A program made the position numbers and the translations under genes. Below are positions 24,915 to 34,411 of a stretch of DNA of 39,967 nucleotides, in pieces. The notes under the pieces were generated by a model, which ran no database searches, was not told the DNA's origin, and saw only the letters and a program-made list of their open reading frames with translations. Source of the DNA: Bacteroidaceae bacterium. GTDB taxonomy: Bacteria; Bacteroidota; Bacteroidia; Bacteroidales; Bacteroidaceae. Position 1 is the stretch's first letter. Each line of letters opens with the position of its first letter. The DNA lies in assembly GCA_024680695.1 (NCBI GenBank), contig JAILBW010000100.1:1-39967 (forward strand), read 5' to 3'.

Positions 24915-26239
24915 AGCCTTGCCTTGATGGCTTCCGTTTCAGCTTCGTAGCCCGGTTTGCCGAGTAGGGCAAACATGTTCTTCTTGTAGGCTTCCACACC
25001 AGGCTGGTTGAATGGGTTCACGCCCAGCACCAGTCCGCTGATGCCGCAGGCTTTCTCGAAGAAGTAGATAATCTGGCCGATGTAGTACTCGTTCAGGCGC
25101 GGCACGATGAGGCGCATGTTGGGTACGCCGCCGTCGACGTGAGCCAACTGAGTGCCCAGCTCGGCCATCTTGTTCACTTCGTCCACACGCTTGCCTGCAA
25201 GGAAGTTCAGTCCGTCGAGGTTCTCCTCGTCGCTGGGGAAGAGCAATTTGTGCTCTGTTTCCTCGATGCTGACAACGGTCTCGAAGATGCTGCGCTCGCC
25301 TTCCTGAATCCATTGGCCCATCGAGTGCAGGTCGGTGCTGAAATCGACGGCGGCGGTGAATATGCCCTTGCCGTCCTTGCCCTCGCTCTCGCCGTAGAGT
25401 TGCTTCCACCATTCGTTCATGTAGTGGAGCTTGGGCTGGAAGTTGACGAGAATCTCAATCTTCTTGCCACGACGGTACAGCACGTTACGCACGGCTGCAT
25501 ACTGCATGCAAGGATTCTCGGCAAAAGGTTTCTCAGTTGCAGCCTTCTCCATGTCGGCTGCGCCCTGAATCAACTTAGCGATATCGAAGCCGGCCACGGC
25601 AATGGGAAGCAGGCCTACGGGCGTCAGCACGGAGAAGCGGCCGCCCACATTGTCGGGAATCACGAAACTCGTATAGCCCTCCTTGTCGGCACAAGTGCGG
25701 GCTGCACCACGCTTGGCATCCGTGATGGCCACGATTACCTTGCGTGCCATGTCCTTGCCTCGCTGCTGTTCGCATTGTTTCTTGAGCAGTCGGAATGCCA
25801 GTGCCGTTTCGGTCGTCGTGCCGCTCTTGCTGATGTTGATTATGCCGAACTTCTTGTCCTTCAGGTACTCGGTCAGCTCGAAGAGATAGTCCTCGCCGAT
25901 GTTGTTGCCGGCAAAGAGGATGTTGGGATTCTCGCCCTTGTTCGTCAGCCATTGGAAACTGTTGGCTAGAGCCTCGATGACAGCACGCGCCCCCAGGTAG
26001 GAGCCGCCAATCCCTGCCACCACTACGGTATCGCAGTTCTCGCGCAACGTCTGGGCGCACTCCTGTACGCTGGTCAGGAACTCTGCCGTAATGCTGCTGG
26101 GCAGGTGGAGCCATCCCAGAAAATCGTTGCCGGCGCATGTGCCGTTCTCTAATGCCTGTTGTGCGGCCACCACTTCGCTCTCCATTGCAGCCACTTCCCC
26201 GGCGTTCACCAGGGCCTTTGTAATGTCTAATTTGATCAT
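24911..26239 (-). CDS. pgi: glucose-6-phosphate isomerase
   Basis: Interconverts glucose 6-phosphate and fructose 6-phosphate in glycolysis and gluconeogenesis. 442 residues, the short bacterial form rather than the roughly 550-residue E. coli type. Sugar-phosphate-binding motifs are seen: [19 protein letters not shown] near 75-93, the [16 protein letters not shown] helix near 140-155, and the catalytic region around [16 protein letters not shown] and [19 protein letters not shown]. Ends [13 protein letters not shown], with the TGA overlapping the ATG of the HAD phosphatase. It follows lysS by 127 bp on the same strand; no consensus promoter was found in that gap. Confidence 0.96.
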   Translation of the reverse strand: MIKLDITKALVNAGEVAAMESEVVAAQQALENGTCAGNDFLGWLHLPSSITAEFLTSVQECAQTLRENCDTVVVAGIGGSYLGARAVIEALANSFQWLTNKGENPNILFAGNNIGEDYLFELTEYLKDKKFGIINISKSGTTTETALAFRLLKKQCEQQRGKDMARKVIVAITDAKRGAARTCADKEGYTSFVIPDNVGGRFSVLTPVGLLPIAVAGFDIAKLIQGAADMEKAATEKPFAENPCMQYAAVRNVLYRRGKKIEILVNFQPKLHYMNEWWKQLYGESEGKDGKGIFTAAVDFSTDLHSMGQWIQEGERSIFETVVSIEETEHKLLFPSDEENLDGLNFLAGKRVDEVNKMAELGTQLAHVDGGVPNMRLIVPRLNEYYIGQIIYFFEKACGISGLVLGVNPFNQPGVEAYKKNMFALLGKPGYEAETEAIKARL

Positions 26240-26366
26240 TGATGTGTGGTTTATTAATACTGATACTTCTTCTTATGCGCGACTGCAAGCCTGCGCCTGT
26301 TATTTGCTATAGTGGCCTGCAGTTGCTACCTTAATTATATATTACGCACGCGAGTGACGCTCACTC

Positions 26367-28151
26367 CTATTTCACCCATTCGGCGATGGTGTCCTGTGAA
26401 GGCTTCTCCACGTCCAGCTTGTACTTCTTCACGATTTCGATGATCTGCTGCTGAAGCTTTGCGGGGTTCACACCTTCGAGCGTGGCAACGAGGTTGTAGC
26501 CAGCCTTGCGCAGGATGGGGATGATGTCGGCGGGGATGCCTTTCTCGAGGAAGAGCTCGTCCTTGTCGCGCGGAGCCTTCACCTCGGGCTTCATCTGTGG
26601 GAAGAGCATGACCTCGCCGATGGCGAACTTGCCCGTCAGGAGCATCACGAGGCGGTCGATGCCGATGCCGATGCCGAAGGTGGGCGGCATGCCGTACTGC
26701 AAGGCGCGCAGGAAGTCGTGGTCGATGATCATGGCCTCGTCGTCGCCCTTTTGTGCCAGGCGCATCTGCTCCTTGAAGCGCTCCTCCTGGTCGATGGGGT
26801 CGTTCAGCTCGCTATAGGCGTTGGCCAGCTCCTTGCCGTTCACCATCAGTTCGAAGCGTTCGGTGAGGCCGGGCTTCGAGCGATGCATCTTGGTCAGGGG
26901 CGACATCTCCACGGGATAGTCTGTAATGAATGTCGGCTGGATGAACGAACCCTCACAGAACTCGCCGAAGAGTTCGTCGATAAGCTTTCCCTTGCCCATC
27001 GTCTCGTCCACCTCCATGCCCTTCTCCTTGCAGAAGGCGCGTATCTCCTCCTCCGTCTTCCCCTCGCAGTCGAAGCCTGTCTTCTCCTTGATGGCGTCGA
27101 GGATGGGCAGCCGGCGGAATGGCGCGCGGAACGAGATTACCTTGCCGTCAATCTCCACTTCGGGCTTACCGTTCACGGCCACGCAGATCTGCTCGAGCAT
27201 CTTCTCGGTGAACGTCATGCCCCAGAGCAGATCTTTATAGCTGACGTAGAGCTCCATGCAGGTGAACTCGGGGTTGTGCGTCTTGTCCATGCCCTCGTTG
27301 CGGAAGTTCTTGCCCATCTCATAGACCCCCTCGAAGCCGCCTACGATGAGACGCTTCAGGTAGAGCTCCGTGGCGATGCGCATGTACATGTCCTGGTTCA
27401 GGGCATTGAAGTGTGTGATGAAGGGGCGGGCCGAGGCTCCGCCTGCGATGCTCTGCAGGATGGGCGTGTCCACCTCCGTGTAGCCCGCCTCGTCCAGGAT
27501 GCGGCGCATGGTGCGGATGATGGTGGCACGCTTGAGGAATGTCTCCTTCACGCCGGCGTTCACGACGAGGTCCACGTAGCGCTGGCGGTAGCGCAGCTCG
27601 GGGTCGTCAAACGAGTCATAGACATTTCCCTCGGCATCTGTCTTGACGATGGGCAAGGGCCTGAGACTCTTGCTCAGGACGGTCAGTTCCATCACGTGGA
27701 CACTGATCTCGCCCGTCTTGGTGCGGAACACGTAGCCCTTCACCCCAATGAAGTCGCCCAGGTCGAGGCATTTCTTGAATACAATGTTGTAGAAGTCCTT
27801 GTCCTCGCCGGGGCAGATAGCATCGCGCTGTACATAGACCTGAATCCTGCCCTTGCTGTCCTGCAACTCGGCAAAAGCGGCCTTACCCATGATGCGCTTG
27901 CTCATGATACGGCCGGCAACGCTTACCATTGGGCTGTTTTCCGGTGTGGCGGCTTCGCGCACGTCGTTTCCTTCCTCGTCCTTTCCCACGACGGGCAGGT
28001 CTACAAAGTCCTTGATGATGTCGGTGCTCCACGCCGTTACGGGATACTCGGCAGCGGGGTAGGGGTTGATGCCCAGATCGCGCAGCTGCTGCAGATTGTT
28101 GCGACGAACGATTTCCTGTTCGCTCAGTTCCAAAATATTCATATTTGACAT
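26367..28151 (-). CDS. lysS: lysyl-tRNA synthetase, class II
   Basis: Charges tRNA-Lys. 594 residues. N-terminal OB-fold anticodon domain ([31 protein letters not shown]), class II motif 1 [23 protein letters not shown], motif 2 [20 protein letters not shown], and motif 3 [18 protein letters not shown]-terminal extension of about 85 residues follows (from about 510), ending in a helix [20 protein letters not shown]; such an extension is absent from E. coli LysS but, as I recall, usual in Bacteroidetes. The start at 28151 could be replaced by the ATG three codons later (28142), which begins the more common [10 protein letters not shown]. The -7 box at 28207 leaves a leader of about 50 nt. Confidence 0.96.
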   Translation of the reverse strand: MSNMNILELSEQEIVRRNNLQQLRDLGINPYPAAEYPVTAWSTDIIKDFVDLPVVGKDEEGNDVREAATPENSPMVSVAGRIMSKRIMGKAAFAELQDSKGRIQVYVQRDAICPGEDKDFYNIVFKKCLDLGDFIGVKGYVFRTKTGEISVHVMELTVLSKSLRPLPIVKTDAEGNVYDSFDDPELRYRQRYVDLVVNAGVKETFLKRATIIRTMRRILDEAGYTEVDTPILQSIAGGASARPFITHFNALNQDMYMRIATELYLKRLIVGGFEGVYEMGKNFRNEGMDKTHNPEFTCMELYVSYKDLLWGMTFTEKMLEQICVAVNGKPEVEIDGKVISFRAPFRRLPILDAIKEKTGFDCEGKTEEEIRAFCKEKGMEVDETMGKGKLIDELFGEFCEGSFIQPTFITDYPVEMSPLTKMHRSKPGLTERFELMVNGKELANAYSELNDPIDQEERFKEQMRLAQKGDDEAMIIDHDFLRALQYGMPPTFGIGIGIDRLVMLLTGKFAIGEVMLFPQMKPEVKAPRDKDELFLEKGIPADIIPILRKAGYNLVATLEGVNPAKLQQQIIEIVKKYKLDVEKPSQDTIAEWVK

Positions 28152-28206
28152 CTTGTGTTTTACAAATTATCCTATGTGTAGATTCACTCGTTTTCGTTTT
28201 CGGCTG

Positions 28207-28214
28207 CAAAGGTA
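28207..28214 (-). promoter_or_regulatory. probable -7 box of lysS
   Basis: TACCTTTG on the minus strand, 55 bp before the ATG. No exact TTTG was found at the expected -33 distance. Confidence 0.55.
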
Positions 28215-28613
28215 CTACTTTTTCTTGAAATATGGTGTCTTTTTCCGCAGTCCTGTGCATTATTCGTCACGATTAACTGCAAAAAGCAGCCTTATTTGTT
28301 ACGACAAACGGGAAAAGATTGTATATCTTCATCAGATTCCCTGTATTCCGAAGCGTCGGTGACGGGATGACTTATTGGAAATAACGAAGCGTTATGCTCT
28401 TTCTTGCAAGCTGAGAACCTGAGAAATTATCTGTAATTGCAAACCCCGGAAACCAGTTACACCTAGAAAATGGTCATAAGAAGAATGACATAGTTGCTTC
28501 CGCGCTGATGCGTGCAACTGCTCTTCTTTTGCCTTCGTGTTGCCACGCTTTTGTTCTTGTCGCCAGCTTTTCGGACATTGCCCATGCCTTGCGGCGAGAA
28601 ACTTGCGCTTTTC
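28215..28613. other. gene-free divergent interval
   Basis: About 400 bp between the lysS and DUF1349 promoters. I see no gene. A small perfect inverted repeat ATAACG-AAG-CGTTAT lies at 28381-28395. The rest is ordinary unique-looking sequence. Confidence 0.4.
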
Positions 28614-28645
28614 TTTGCTTATGTCGTCGCTTTGCATTACTTTTG
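28614..28645 (+). promoter_or_regulatory. promoter of the DUF1349 gene
   Basis: TTTG (28614-28617), 20 bp, TACTTTTG (28638-28645), an exact consensus match. The ATG lies 28 bp downstream of the box. Confidence 0.75.
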
Positions 28646-28673
28646 CAGGAGATTAGTAAAAAACGCAACCGAT

Positions 28674-29324
28674 ATGAAAAGAACTTTTCTGACTCTCTCC
28701 GTCGTGCTGCTTGCAACCGTTGCCGGCACGGCTCAAACGCTGGAACGCATGCAATGGTTCAACGAACCGGAGCATTGGGAGACGCGCGACGGAGTGCTCA
28801 CGATAGATGTGACGCCTCATAGCGACTTCTGGCGCATTTCCCACTACGGTTTTACTGTGGACGACGGACCGTTCCTCTACACCACGCGCGGCGGCGAGTT
28901 TGAGGTGAAGGTGAAAATCTCGGGCGAATACAAGGTGCGCTTCGATCAGGCTGGTCTGATGCTCCGTATCGACAAGGAGAACTATATCAAGACGGGCATC
29001 GAGTACGTGGACGGCAAGTACAACCTGAGCGCCGTGGTCACTCACCATACCAGCGACTGGAGTGTCATCAAGATTGACAAGCCCGTCCCCTTCGTGTGGA
29101 TCAAGGCCGTGCGCCGTCTGGATGCTGTCGAGATATTCTATTCCTTCGACGACAAGGAGTATACGATGATGCGCAACTGCTGGATGCAGGACAACACGCC
29201 CATCATGGTGGGCATGACGGCTGCCAGCCCCGACGGCGAAGGCTTCAAGGCAAAGTTCGAACATTTCCAGATAAAGCACCTGCCCGACCAGCGCCGGCTG
29301 GAGTGGCTGGAGAAGCACAAGTAA
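28674..29324 (+). CDS. exported DUF1349-type protein
   Basis: 216 residues with a signal peptide ending at GTAQ (about residue 21). The mature domain is a concanavalin-like beta sandwich of the DUF1349 type: WFNEPEHWETRDGVLTID, DFWRISHYGFTVDDGPFLY, GLMLRIDKENYIKTGIEY, RLDAVEIFYSFDDKEYTMMR. Relatives bind or act near carbohydrates, and some fungal and bacterial members are called regulation-of-enolase proteins, but no catalytic residues can be assigned here. The frame is open upstream, but ATG 28674 begins the signal peptide and follows the promoter. The metallopeptidase gene starts only 4 bp after the stop, so the three genes to 31013 look like one unit. Confidence 0.85.
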   Translation: MKRTFLTLSVVLLATVAGTAQTLERMQWFNEPEHWETRDGVLTIDVTPHSDFWRISHYGFTVDDGPFLYTTRGGEFEVKVKISGEYKVRFDQAGLMLRIDKENYIKTGIEYVDGKYNLSAVVTHHTSDWSVIKIDKPVPFVWIKAVRRLDAVEIFYSFDDKEYTMMRNCWMQDNTPIMVGMTAASPDGEGFKAKFEHFQIKHLPDQRRLEWLEKHK

Positions 29325-29328
29325 ACGC

Positions 29329-30063
29329 ATGGGGGCGAATGCCACATTGAATGATCCGGAACTGGGCAAGATTCTCGTGCACAGCAATGTGCAGGCCCGC
29401 AGTTTCATCTTCCGGGTTCGCGAAGGACGCTTGCATCTCACCGCACCATCCTGCGCCACAAAGGGTGAAATACTTCGCGCCATCGAAAAACTCCGTCCGC
29501 AGCTGAAAATCAAGTTGCAGGACGTGAAGGCGAAAACGGAACGTCAGATAATCACCCCCGACTTTCGCATCGATGCTGAGGGCTTCACTTTTTGGTGCGA
29601 AGTTGCACATTATTCGAGCATGCGGGTTGCCCAGCATGCCGATCGCCTGGTGTGTTACTATCCCGAGGGGATGGATTTCTCGGACGAAGGCGTACAGGAA
29701 TGGCTCCAGCTGATGATTGTGGAGAGTCTGCGCCGATGTGCTAAGGTGTTTTTTCCGCCTCGCCTCCATGCGATGGCCGAGGCGCGAGGCTTGGTCGTCC
29801 GCGAAGTGAAAATCAATAGTGCACAAGGGCGTTGGGGCAGTTGCTCCCAGCGGGGGAACATCAACCTGAGCCTCTACCTGATGCTCCTGCCCCGCCACTT
29901 GCAGGACCTCGTAATGCACCATGAGCTCACACACTTGGTGGAACTGAACCACGGCCCACGTTTTCATGCTCTGCTCGACAAGGCCGTTGGTGGGAAGGAA
30001 GCAGAATTGGAGCGGGAACTCAAACGCTATGATACCAACATTTTTACGCTCCAGAACCGATGA
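29329..30063 (+). CDS. YgjP/DUF45-type metallopeptidase
   Basis: Predicted cytoplasmic zinc-dependent peptidase of the YgjP (DUF45, WLM-like) family; substrate unknown. 244 residues. The N-terminal half is strand-rich. The family motif GRWGSCSQRGNINLS lies at about 167-181, then the zinc site HELTH (H198, E199, H202) followed by H208 in ELNHGPRFH, which supplies the third ligand. No signal peptide. It sits 4 bp after the DUF1349 gene, and its TGA overlaps the next ATG (ATGA), so translation is probably coupled. Confidence 0.9.
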   Translation: MGANATLNDPELGKILVHSNVQARSFIFRVREGRLHLTAPSCATKGEILRAIEKLRPQLKIKLQDVKAKTERQIITPDFRIDAEGFTFWCEVAHYSSMRVAQHADRLVCYYPEGMDFSDEGVQEWLQLMIVESLRRCAKVFFPPRLHAMAEARGLVVREVKINSAQGRWGSCSQRGNINLSLYLMLLPRHLQDLVMHHELTHLVELNHGPRFHALLDKAVGGKEAELERELKRYDTNIFTLQNR

Positions 30064-31013
30064 TGCGTTTCTTGCTGCTTGGCCTGCTTTTCTGCATGGT
30101 TCTCCCCGCAAGGGCTTGGAGAGGGGAGTGGTCGTGCCTCTTCTGGAATGTGGAGAACCTCTTCGATTGCCACCACGACACGCTGAAGAACGACTACGAG
30201 TTTCTGCCCGACAGCGAGCGTGGCTGGTCGCCGTGGCGCTATTGGCGGAAACTGGATGCCTTGTCCCGTGTTTTGGCTGCCGTAGCCGACGACGAGGGTG
30301 ACTGGCCCATGCTGGTGGGGCTGGCCGAGGTGGAGAATGACTCCGTGATGCGCGACCTTTCGCGGCGCAGCCCGCTACGTGCGGCTGGTTATCAGTACGT
30401 CCTGACCAATAGTCCCGACGAGCGAGGCGTCGATGTGGCCTTGCTCTATCAGCCCGAGCGTTTTCGCCTTCTCGAATGGCATGCAGTCGGCATCCCTTCC
30501 CGCGAGTACGGCTTTCGTCCGACGCGCGACATCCTATATGCTGCCGGTTTGGTGGCAACGGGCGACACACTTCACGTCTTGGTGGTCCATCTGCCCAGCC
30601 GGGCTGGCAACCGACGTGGCAACAACGCCCATCGGCGGCTGGCCGTGGAGCGGCTGCGTCAGGCCGTTGATTCGCTGGCCGGAAAGCCGTTGCTGGTGAT
30701 GGGCGACTTTAATAGCGAGGCTTCCGACCGCATCTTCCGCTTGCTTTGCCCGCCCCTCACGAGCCTGATGCCTCGAGGCCGTGCAATGCGACGGGCGCGT
30801 GGCACCTATGTGTTTCAGGGACGATGGAGTTTCTTGGACCACATCCTCTGTAGCGAGGCTTTACTGCCATGGGTGGACGGGCGCGCCGAGGTTGTGGCGT
30901 ATCCCTTCATACTCGACGACAAACGGCGCCCTTGGCGCACGTTTCTCGGTCCTGTCTATCGTGGTGGATACAGCGACCACTTGCCGATCCGGGTGAGGGG
31001 GGAAATGGACTGA
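30060..31013 (+). CDS. exported endonuclease/exonuclease/phosphatase-family protein
   Basis: Predicted metal-dependent phosphodiesterase or nuclease. 317 residues. Short signal peptide (MMRFLLLGLLFCMVLPARA), so periplasmic. Family landmarks in order: FWNVENLFD (N30, E32, N33), GLAEVEND supplying the metal-binding Glu, HLPSRAGN, MGDFNSEASD, and the terminal SDHLPI catalytic His. The size and the pattern match the short secreted nucleases common in Bacteroidetes, often annotated as endonuclease. The ATG overlaps the stop of the metallopeptidase gene; a second ATG follows immediately. Whether it degrades nucleic acid or hydrolyses a small phosphodiester cannot be told from sequence. Confidence 0.9.
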   Translation: MMRFLLLGLLFCMVLPARAWRGEWSCLFWNVENLFDCHHDTLKNDYEFLPDSERGWSPWRYWRKLDALSRVLAAVADDEGDWPMLVGLAEVENDSVMRDLSRRSPLRAAGYQYVLTNSPDERGVDVALLYQPERFRLLEWHAVGIPSREYGFRPTRDILYAAGLVATGDTLHVLVVHLPSRAGNRRGNNAHRRLAVERLRQAVDSLAGKPLLVMGDFNSEASDRIFRLLCPPLTSLMPRGRAMRRARGTYVFQGRWSFLDHILCSEALLPWVDGRAEVVAYPFILDDKRRPWRTFLGPVYRGGYSDHLPIRVRGEMD

Positions 31014-31344
31014 TCCCGGATGTCGAAGGGCCTTGTAGAGGAGGAGAAAGGAACAGACGTTCGAAATCTCAGTTTTCTCAAATCTCAGCCTAAAAAAACA
31101 TGCGTGAACCGTTTGCTTTCATGGAAATTCCGATACTCACAGCCCATTTGACGGATGTGGAGTTCACGTATTAGGAAGCACAAATACTACGATTCTTGCG
31201 ACATTATGGACAATTTGGTGGCTGAAAGTGGGAGAAATAAAGGCCAGTTGTCTGTTTTAGAGAGATTATTTGTCGCGATTTCATCTGCACGTTGAGACGA
31301 TTGCCATCCTCTCGGCCTGCTCCCGACGCTCTGCTGCCCCTTCT
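31014..31344. other. gene-free convergent interval
   Basis: 331 bp between convergent genes. It has a short direct repeat AAATCTCAG (about 31063 and 31080). A 24-codon frame at 31099-31173 is too short to support. No clear terminator hairpin was seen. Confidence 0.4.
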
Positions 31345-32097
31345 TTATTCCAGAACTTTTGTTGGTTCACGTCTTACATCCTGTATCACAAGCCCCGCAA
31401 TCGTGAAGCCGAAGATGGCTGTGACGTGGCACAACGTGCCGTTGATTCGCTTCTGTCCTACAGGACTCTGTTCGACGCCGCTTGTCGCGTTGTCTGCCAC
31501 CAGTTCCTCGCTATAGACGCACTTGAACTTGCGGTCGGGAAACGACTTCATGCGCTTGAATCGGTGGCGCAGGGCGCGGGCCAGCGGACAGCCCTTCACC
31601 TGCCAGAATTCGGCCACCCGGATGGCGCCGGCATCCACCTTCAGTGCGGCTCCCATGCTCGAGAAGAAGGCTCCCGGCATGCGACAGGCTTCGAGGATGA
31701 GGCTACACTTGTGCTCCAGCGAGTCGATGGCATCAATGATATAGTCGTAGGTGTCGAGGTGGAATCCGCTTGCCGTCTCCTTTGTGTAGATCTTCTGCTG
31801 GGTCACGATTTCGGCCGATGGGTTTATTTCCATCAGCCGCTCGCGTAGGACATCGACCTTGGCGCGGCCGATGGTATTGGTGGTGGCAATCAGCTGGCGA
31901 TTCACATTCGAGGCGCAGACGACGTCGCCATCGACAATCGTCAGGTGGCCGATGCCGCTACGAATGAGGCTCTCCGCACACCACGACCCTACGCCACCTA
32001 CGCCGAAGAGAATGACACGGCACCGCGCCAGGCGCTGCATCGTCTGTGCGCCCAGCAGCAGTTCCGTCCGTTGAAACAATTCTCTCTCGTCGTTCAT
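31345..32097 (-). CDS. tcdA: tRNA threonylcarbamoyladenosine dehydratase (E1-like)
   Basis: ThiF/MoeB-type ATP-dependent enzyme that cyclises t6A37 of tRNAs to ct6A. 250 residues, within the range of TcdA (CsdL). Nucleotide-binding loop GVGGVGSWCAESLIRSGIG at 32-50, then the acidic VDGD (D56, D58) and NVNRQ with the arginine finger region at 64-68; the crossover DAIDSLEHK follows. It lacks the paired zinc-binding cysteines typical of MoeB and ThiF, which favours TcdA. It is the last gene of the same-strand run slyD, aroC, phosphoesterase, tcdA, 30 bp after the phosphoesterase. Confidence 0.9.
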   Translation of the reverse strand: MNDERELFQRTELLLGAQTMQRLARCRVILFGVGGVGSWCAESLIRSGIGHLTIVDGDVVCASNVNRQLIATTNTIGRAKVDVLRERLMEINPSAEIVTQQKIYTKETASGFHLDTYDYIIDAIDSLEHKCSLILEACRMPGAFFSSMGAALKVDAGAIRVAEFWQVKGCPLARALRHRFKRMKSFPDRKFKCVYSEELVADNATSGVEQSPVGQKRINGTLCHVTAIFGFTIAGLVIQDVRREPTKVLE

Positions 32098-32127
32098 GGT
32101 GGAAATACTCTGCTCTCTTGGGGCGTG

Positions 32128-33234
32128 TCAGCGTTCGATAACCATGTCGAACTGGCAGCAGGGGTCGGTCTGGTGGGCCAGATGCTTCGTGACGGGCGAG
32201 ATGCCGAAGAGCACGCTGTAGGTGCTGGCCTTGATGGTCTTGCCGTCGGGCATAAACTCGAGCAGTCGCAGCCATCCGTCGCCGCCGTTGCCTTCCCATC
32301 CGCCACCGAGGCATTGGATGTTGAACATCATCTGGTGGACATCTTTGCCAAAGGCATTCTTGTCGCAACGATAGGCGTTGTTCATCTGATGGTCATACGT
32401 GCTGCCCGGCTGCTGCTTGTCGTCCGAGGCGGGGTGGCCGGTATGTCCGCAGACGGCCAGGCGAATGTTCTGGCAGGGATATAGCAACTTCTCCCAAATC
32501 TGCTTGCCCCAGTTGTGCGGCTCTATCTTGTAGCGCTCGTTGTCGGTATGAGCGTTCGTCTTTTCGCGCAGTAGTGAGTGGGTGAGGAAGATGACGGTGT
32601 GGTCCTTGAATCTTTCGCTGTTGCACAAGTTGCGTGCCCACGAGAGGACCGTGTCGCGAGGTGCCCATTCGCTGCCAATGACGAGCAGTTTGCCCCAGTG
32701 TTCGTCAGTAAATTCCCATGCCGCATTCTCTAACGACACCTGTCCCATGCGGTTGGGCATGGCGGCCACCAGATGGTCGGCATTCTTCGGGTTGCGCTCG
32801 AAGGTGTAGTATTCGGGGTAGTGGGTGAACGGCTCGTCGCCGCGCACATAGCCGTATTCGTGGTTGCCTGGCGCGATGATGTAGGGCACTCGTCCGTCGA
32901 GTCTCTTCAGGCAATGGCTCGACCATTCCCACATCTGCTTGCTTGTCTGATTGAGCATCTTTCGATTGCGCACGATGTTCTCGTTCTGCTCCACCAGGTC
33001 GCCGGTAAAGAGGACAGCCTTGATGTTCAGATTCTCCACATTGTCGGAGATCCATACGGTACTCAGTTCGAAGAGCGGTTGGTTGATGTCATACTTGGTG
33101 TAGCCCTGCGGGTCGCCGAAGACGACGAACGTGAACGACTGCGGGTCGTTGAGTTTCTGCTGGTCGGCACGATGCTGTGCCGGAAGTCCTGTAGCCATGA
33201 GGCATAGGGCGGCAATGATGGCAGTTCTTTTCAT
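32128..33234 (-). CDS. exported metallophosphoesterase
   Basis: Calcineurin-like two-metal phosphoesterase, substrate unknown. 368 residues from MKRTAIIAAL; signal peptide ends GLPAQ at about residue 20. Metal sites: FGDPQ (D41, with Q in place of the usual H), FTGDL (D79), APGNHEYGY, FLTHS and GHTGH. The D-x-Q first motif and long N-terminus place it in a group of Bacteroidetes secreted phosphoesterases. The first reading-frame codon is at 33303, but it would precede the signal peptide by 23 residues within aroC-proximal DNA. A small CCCTC/GAGGG hairpin (33250-33265) lies just upstream. It is unrelated in detail to the Tat-type copy at 10274. Confidence 0.88.
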   Translation of the reverse strand: MKRTAIIAALCLMATGLPAQHRADQQKLNDPQSFTFVVFGDPQGYTKYDINQPLFELSTVWISDNVENLNIKAVLFTGDLVEQNENIVRNRKMLNQTSKQMWEWSSHCLKRLDGRVPYIIAPGNHEYGYVRGDEPFTHYPEYYTFERNPKNADHLVAAMPNRMGQVSLENAAWEFTDEHWGKLLVIGSEWAPRDTVLSWARNLCNSERFKDHTVIFLTHSLLREKTNAHTDNERYKIEPHNWGKQIWEKLLYPCQNIRLAVCGHTGHPASDDKQQPGSTYDHQMNNAYRCDKNAFGKDVHQMMFNIQCLGGGWEGNGGDGWLRLLEFMPDGKTIKASTYSVLFGISPVTKHLAHQTDPCCQFDMVIER

Positions 33235-33249
33235 AGTGTGTTGATGTTT

Positions 33250-33265
33250 CCCCTCGCATGAGGGA
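33250..33265. other. intercistronic hairpin between aroC and the phosphoesterase
   Basis: CCCTC-GCAT-GAGGG, with an outer C/G pair possible. Like the hairpins at 11259 and 14428 it lies in a short gap between same-strand genes and lacks a T-run. Confidence 0.5.
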
Positions 33266-33284
33266 GTCTTGGGTTTAAAGTAAG

Positions 33285-34370
33285 TTAATGGTGAATTATG
33301 CATCGTGAATTATTCTGCAGCCACATGTCCATCAGCGTGATGGCAGTCATGGCCTCGACAATGGGTACGGCGCGCGGCAGGACGCAGGGATCGTGCCGTC
33401 CGCGAGCCTTCAGCGTGGTGGGAGTGCCGTCGTCGGTGACGGTGGGCTGCTCCATGAGCAGGGTGGCCACAGGCTTGAAGGCCACCCGGAAGTAGATGTC
33501 CTGCCCGTTCGAGATGCCTCCCTGAATGCCGCCGCTGCGGTTGGTCCGAGTGGTGATGCCGCCATGTCCGTCGGGCTCGAAGATGTCATTCTGTTGCGAC
33601 CCTCGTTCGGCGATGCCTGCAAAGCCGCTGCCGTACTCGAAGCCCTTGGCTGCGTTGATGGAGAGCATTGCTTGCGCAAGTACGGCATGCAGCTTGCCGA
33701 AGATGGGCTCGCCAAGTCCGATGGGGCAACCACTGACCACGCAGGTAACGACTCCGCCTATGGTGTCGCCTGCAGCTTTCACCTCGGCGATGAGCGTTGC
33801 CATGCGCGAGGCAGTTGTGGGATCTGGGCAACGCACTTCGTTCTTTTCGGTCGTCGTCAGGTCGTAGTCGCCATACGTGCCGGGCAGGCAGATGTCGCCC
33901 ACCTGACTGGTGAAGGCCTGAATGCGTATCCCTTTCTCGCGCAGGAAGAGCATAGCAAAAGCGCCGGCCACCACGCGGCATACTGTCTCGCGGGCCGAAC
34001 TGCGTCCGCCGCCACGATGATCGCGGATGCCGTACTTCTGCTGGTAGGTGAAGTCGGCATGGCTGGGGCGGAACGTGGTGCGCATCGCTTCGTAGTCCTG
34101 GCTGTGCTGGTTGCTGTTGCGAATGATGAAACCAATGGGCTGTCCGGTTGTATGCCCTTCGAAGATACCGCTCAATATCTCCACCTCGTCAGCCTCGTCG
34201 CGCGATGTGGTCAGTCGGCTTTGTCCGGGTCTGCGTCGTGCCAGTTGCAGCCGGATGAAATCCATATCGACGTCGATGCCTGCAGGCATGCCGTCGATGA
34301 CGCCGCCGAGTGCCGGTCCGTGGCTCTCGCCGAAGGTCGTGATGCGAAATAAAGTGCCGAATGAGTTCAA
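33285..34370 (-). CDS. aroC: chorismate synthase
   Basis: Last step of the shikimate pathway: converts EPSP to chorismate using reduced FMN. 361 residues. Conserved motifs: [19 protein letters not shown] near 13-31, [15 protein letters not shown] near 46-60, the [20 protein letters not shown] signature near 113-132, GFEYGSGF and the FKPVATL region. The only in-frame start compatible with the conserved N-terminus [18 protein letters not shown] is the TTG at 34368-34370; a stop lies three codons upstream. The C-terminal tail NNSRCIIHH is encoded by AT-rich GAATTATGCATCGTGAATTA repeat-like DNA and may not be original. It lies 41 bp after slyD, 50 bp before the phosphoesterase. Confidence 0.96.
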   Translation of the reverse strand: MNSFGTLFRITTFGESHGPALGGVIDGMPAGIDVDMDFIRLQLARRRPGQSRLTTSRDEADEVEILSGIFEGHTTGQPIGFIIRNSNQHSQDYEAMRTTFRPSHADFTYQQKYGIRDHRGGGRSSARETVCRVVAGAFAMLFLREKGIRIQAFTSQVGDICLPGTYGDYDLTTTEKNEVRCPDPTTASRMATLIAEVKAAGDTIGGVVTCVVSGCPIGLGEPIFGKLHAVLAQAMLSINAAKGFEYGSGFAGIAERGSQQNDIFEPDGHGGITTRTNRSGGIQGGISNGQDIYFRVAFKPVATLLMEQPTVTDDGTPTTLKARGRHDPCVLPRAVPIVEAMTAITLMDMWLQNNSRCIIHH

Positions 34371-34411
34371 TTTCGATTATGCATTAAGAACTATGAACTA
34401 TGGACTATGTC

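Noticed and set aside
26240..26366. Loss of a gpsA gene between lysS and pgi
   Set aside because: I recall gpsA between these genes in Bacteroides, but I am not sure how general that order is, so absence here cannot be called a loss.
26718..28148. Plus-strand open frame of 476 codons opposite lysS
   Set aside because: Composition of a shadow frame (many His, Val, Leu, Glu), fully antisense to lysS.
28381..28395. ATAACG-AAG-CGTTAT inverted repeat as operator
   Set aside because: A single short palindrome far from both promoters; not enough to support a site.
31099..31173. 24-codon frame starting MREPFAFMEIPIL
   Set aside because: Too short, no promoter or ribosome site, no recognised homology.
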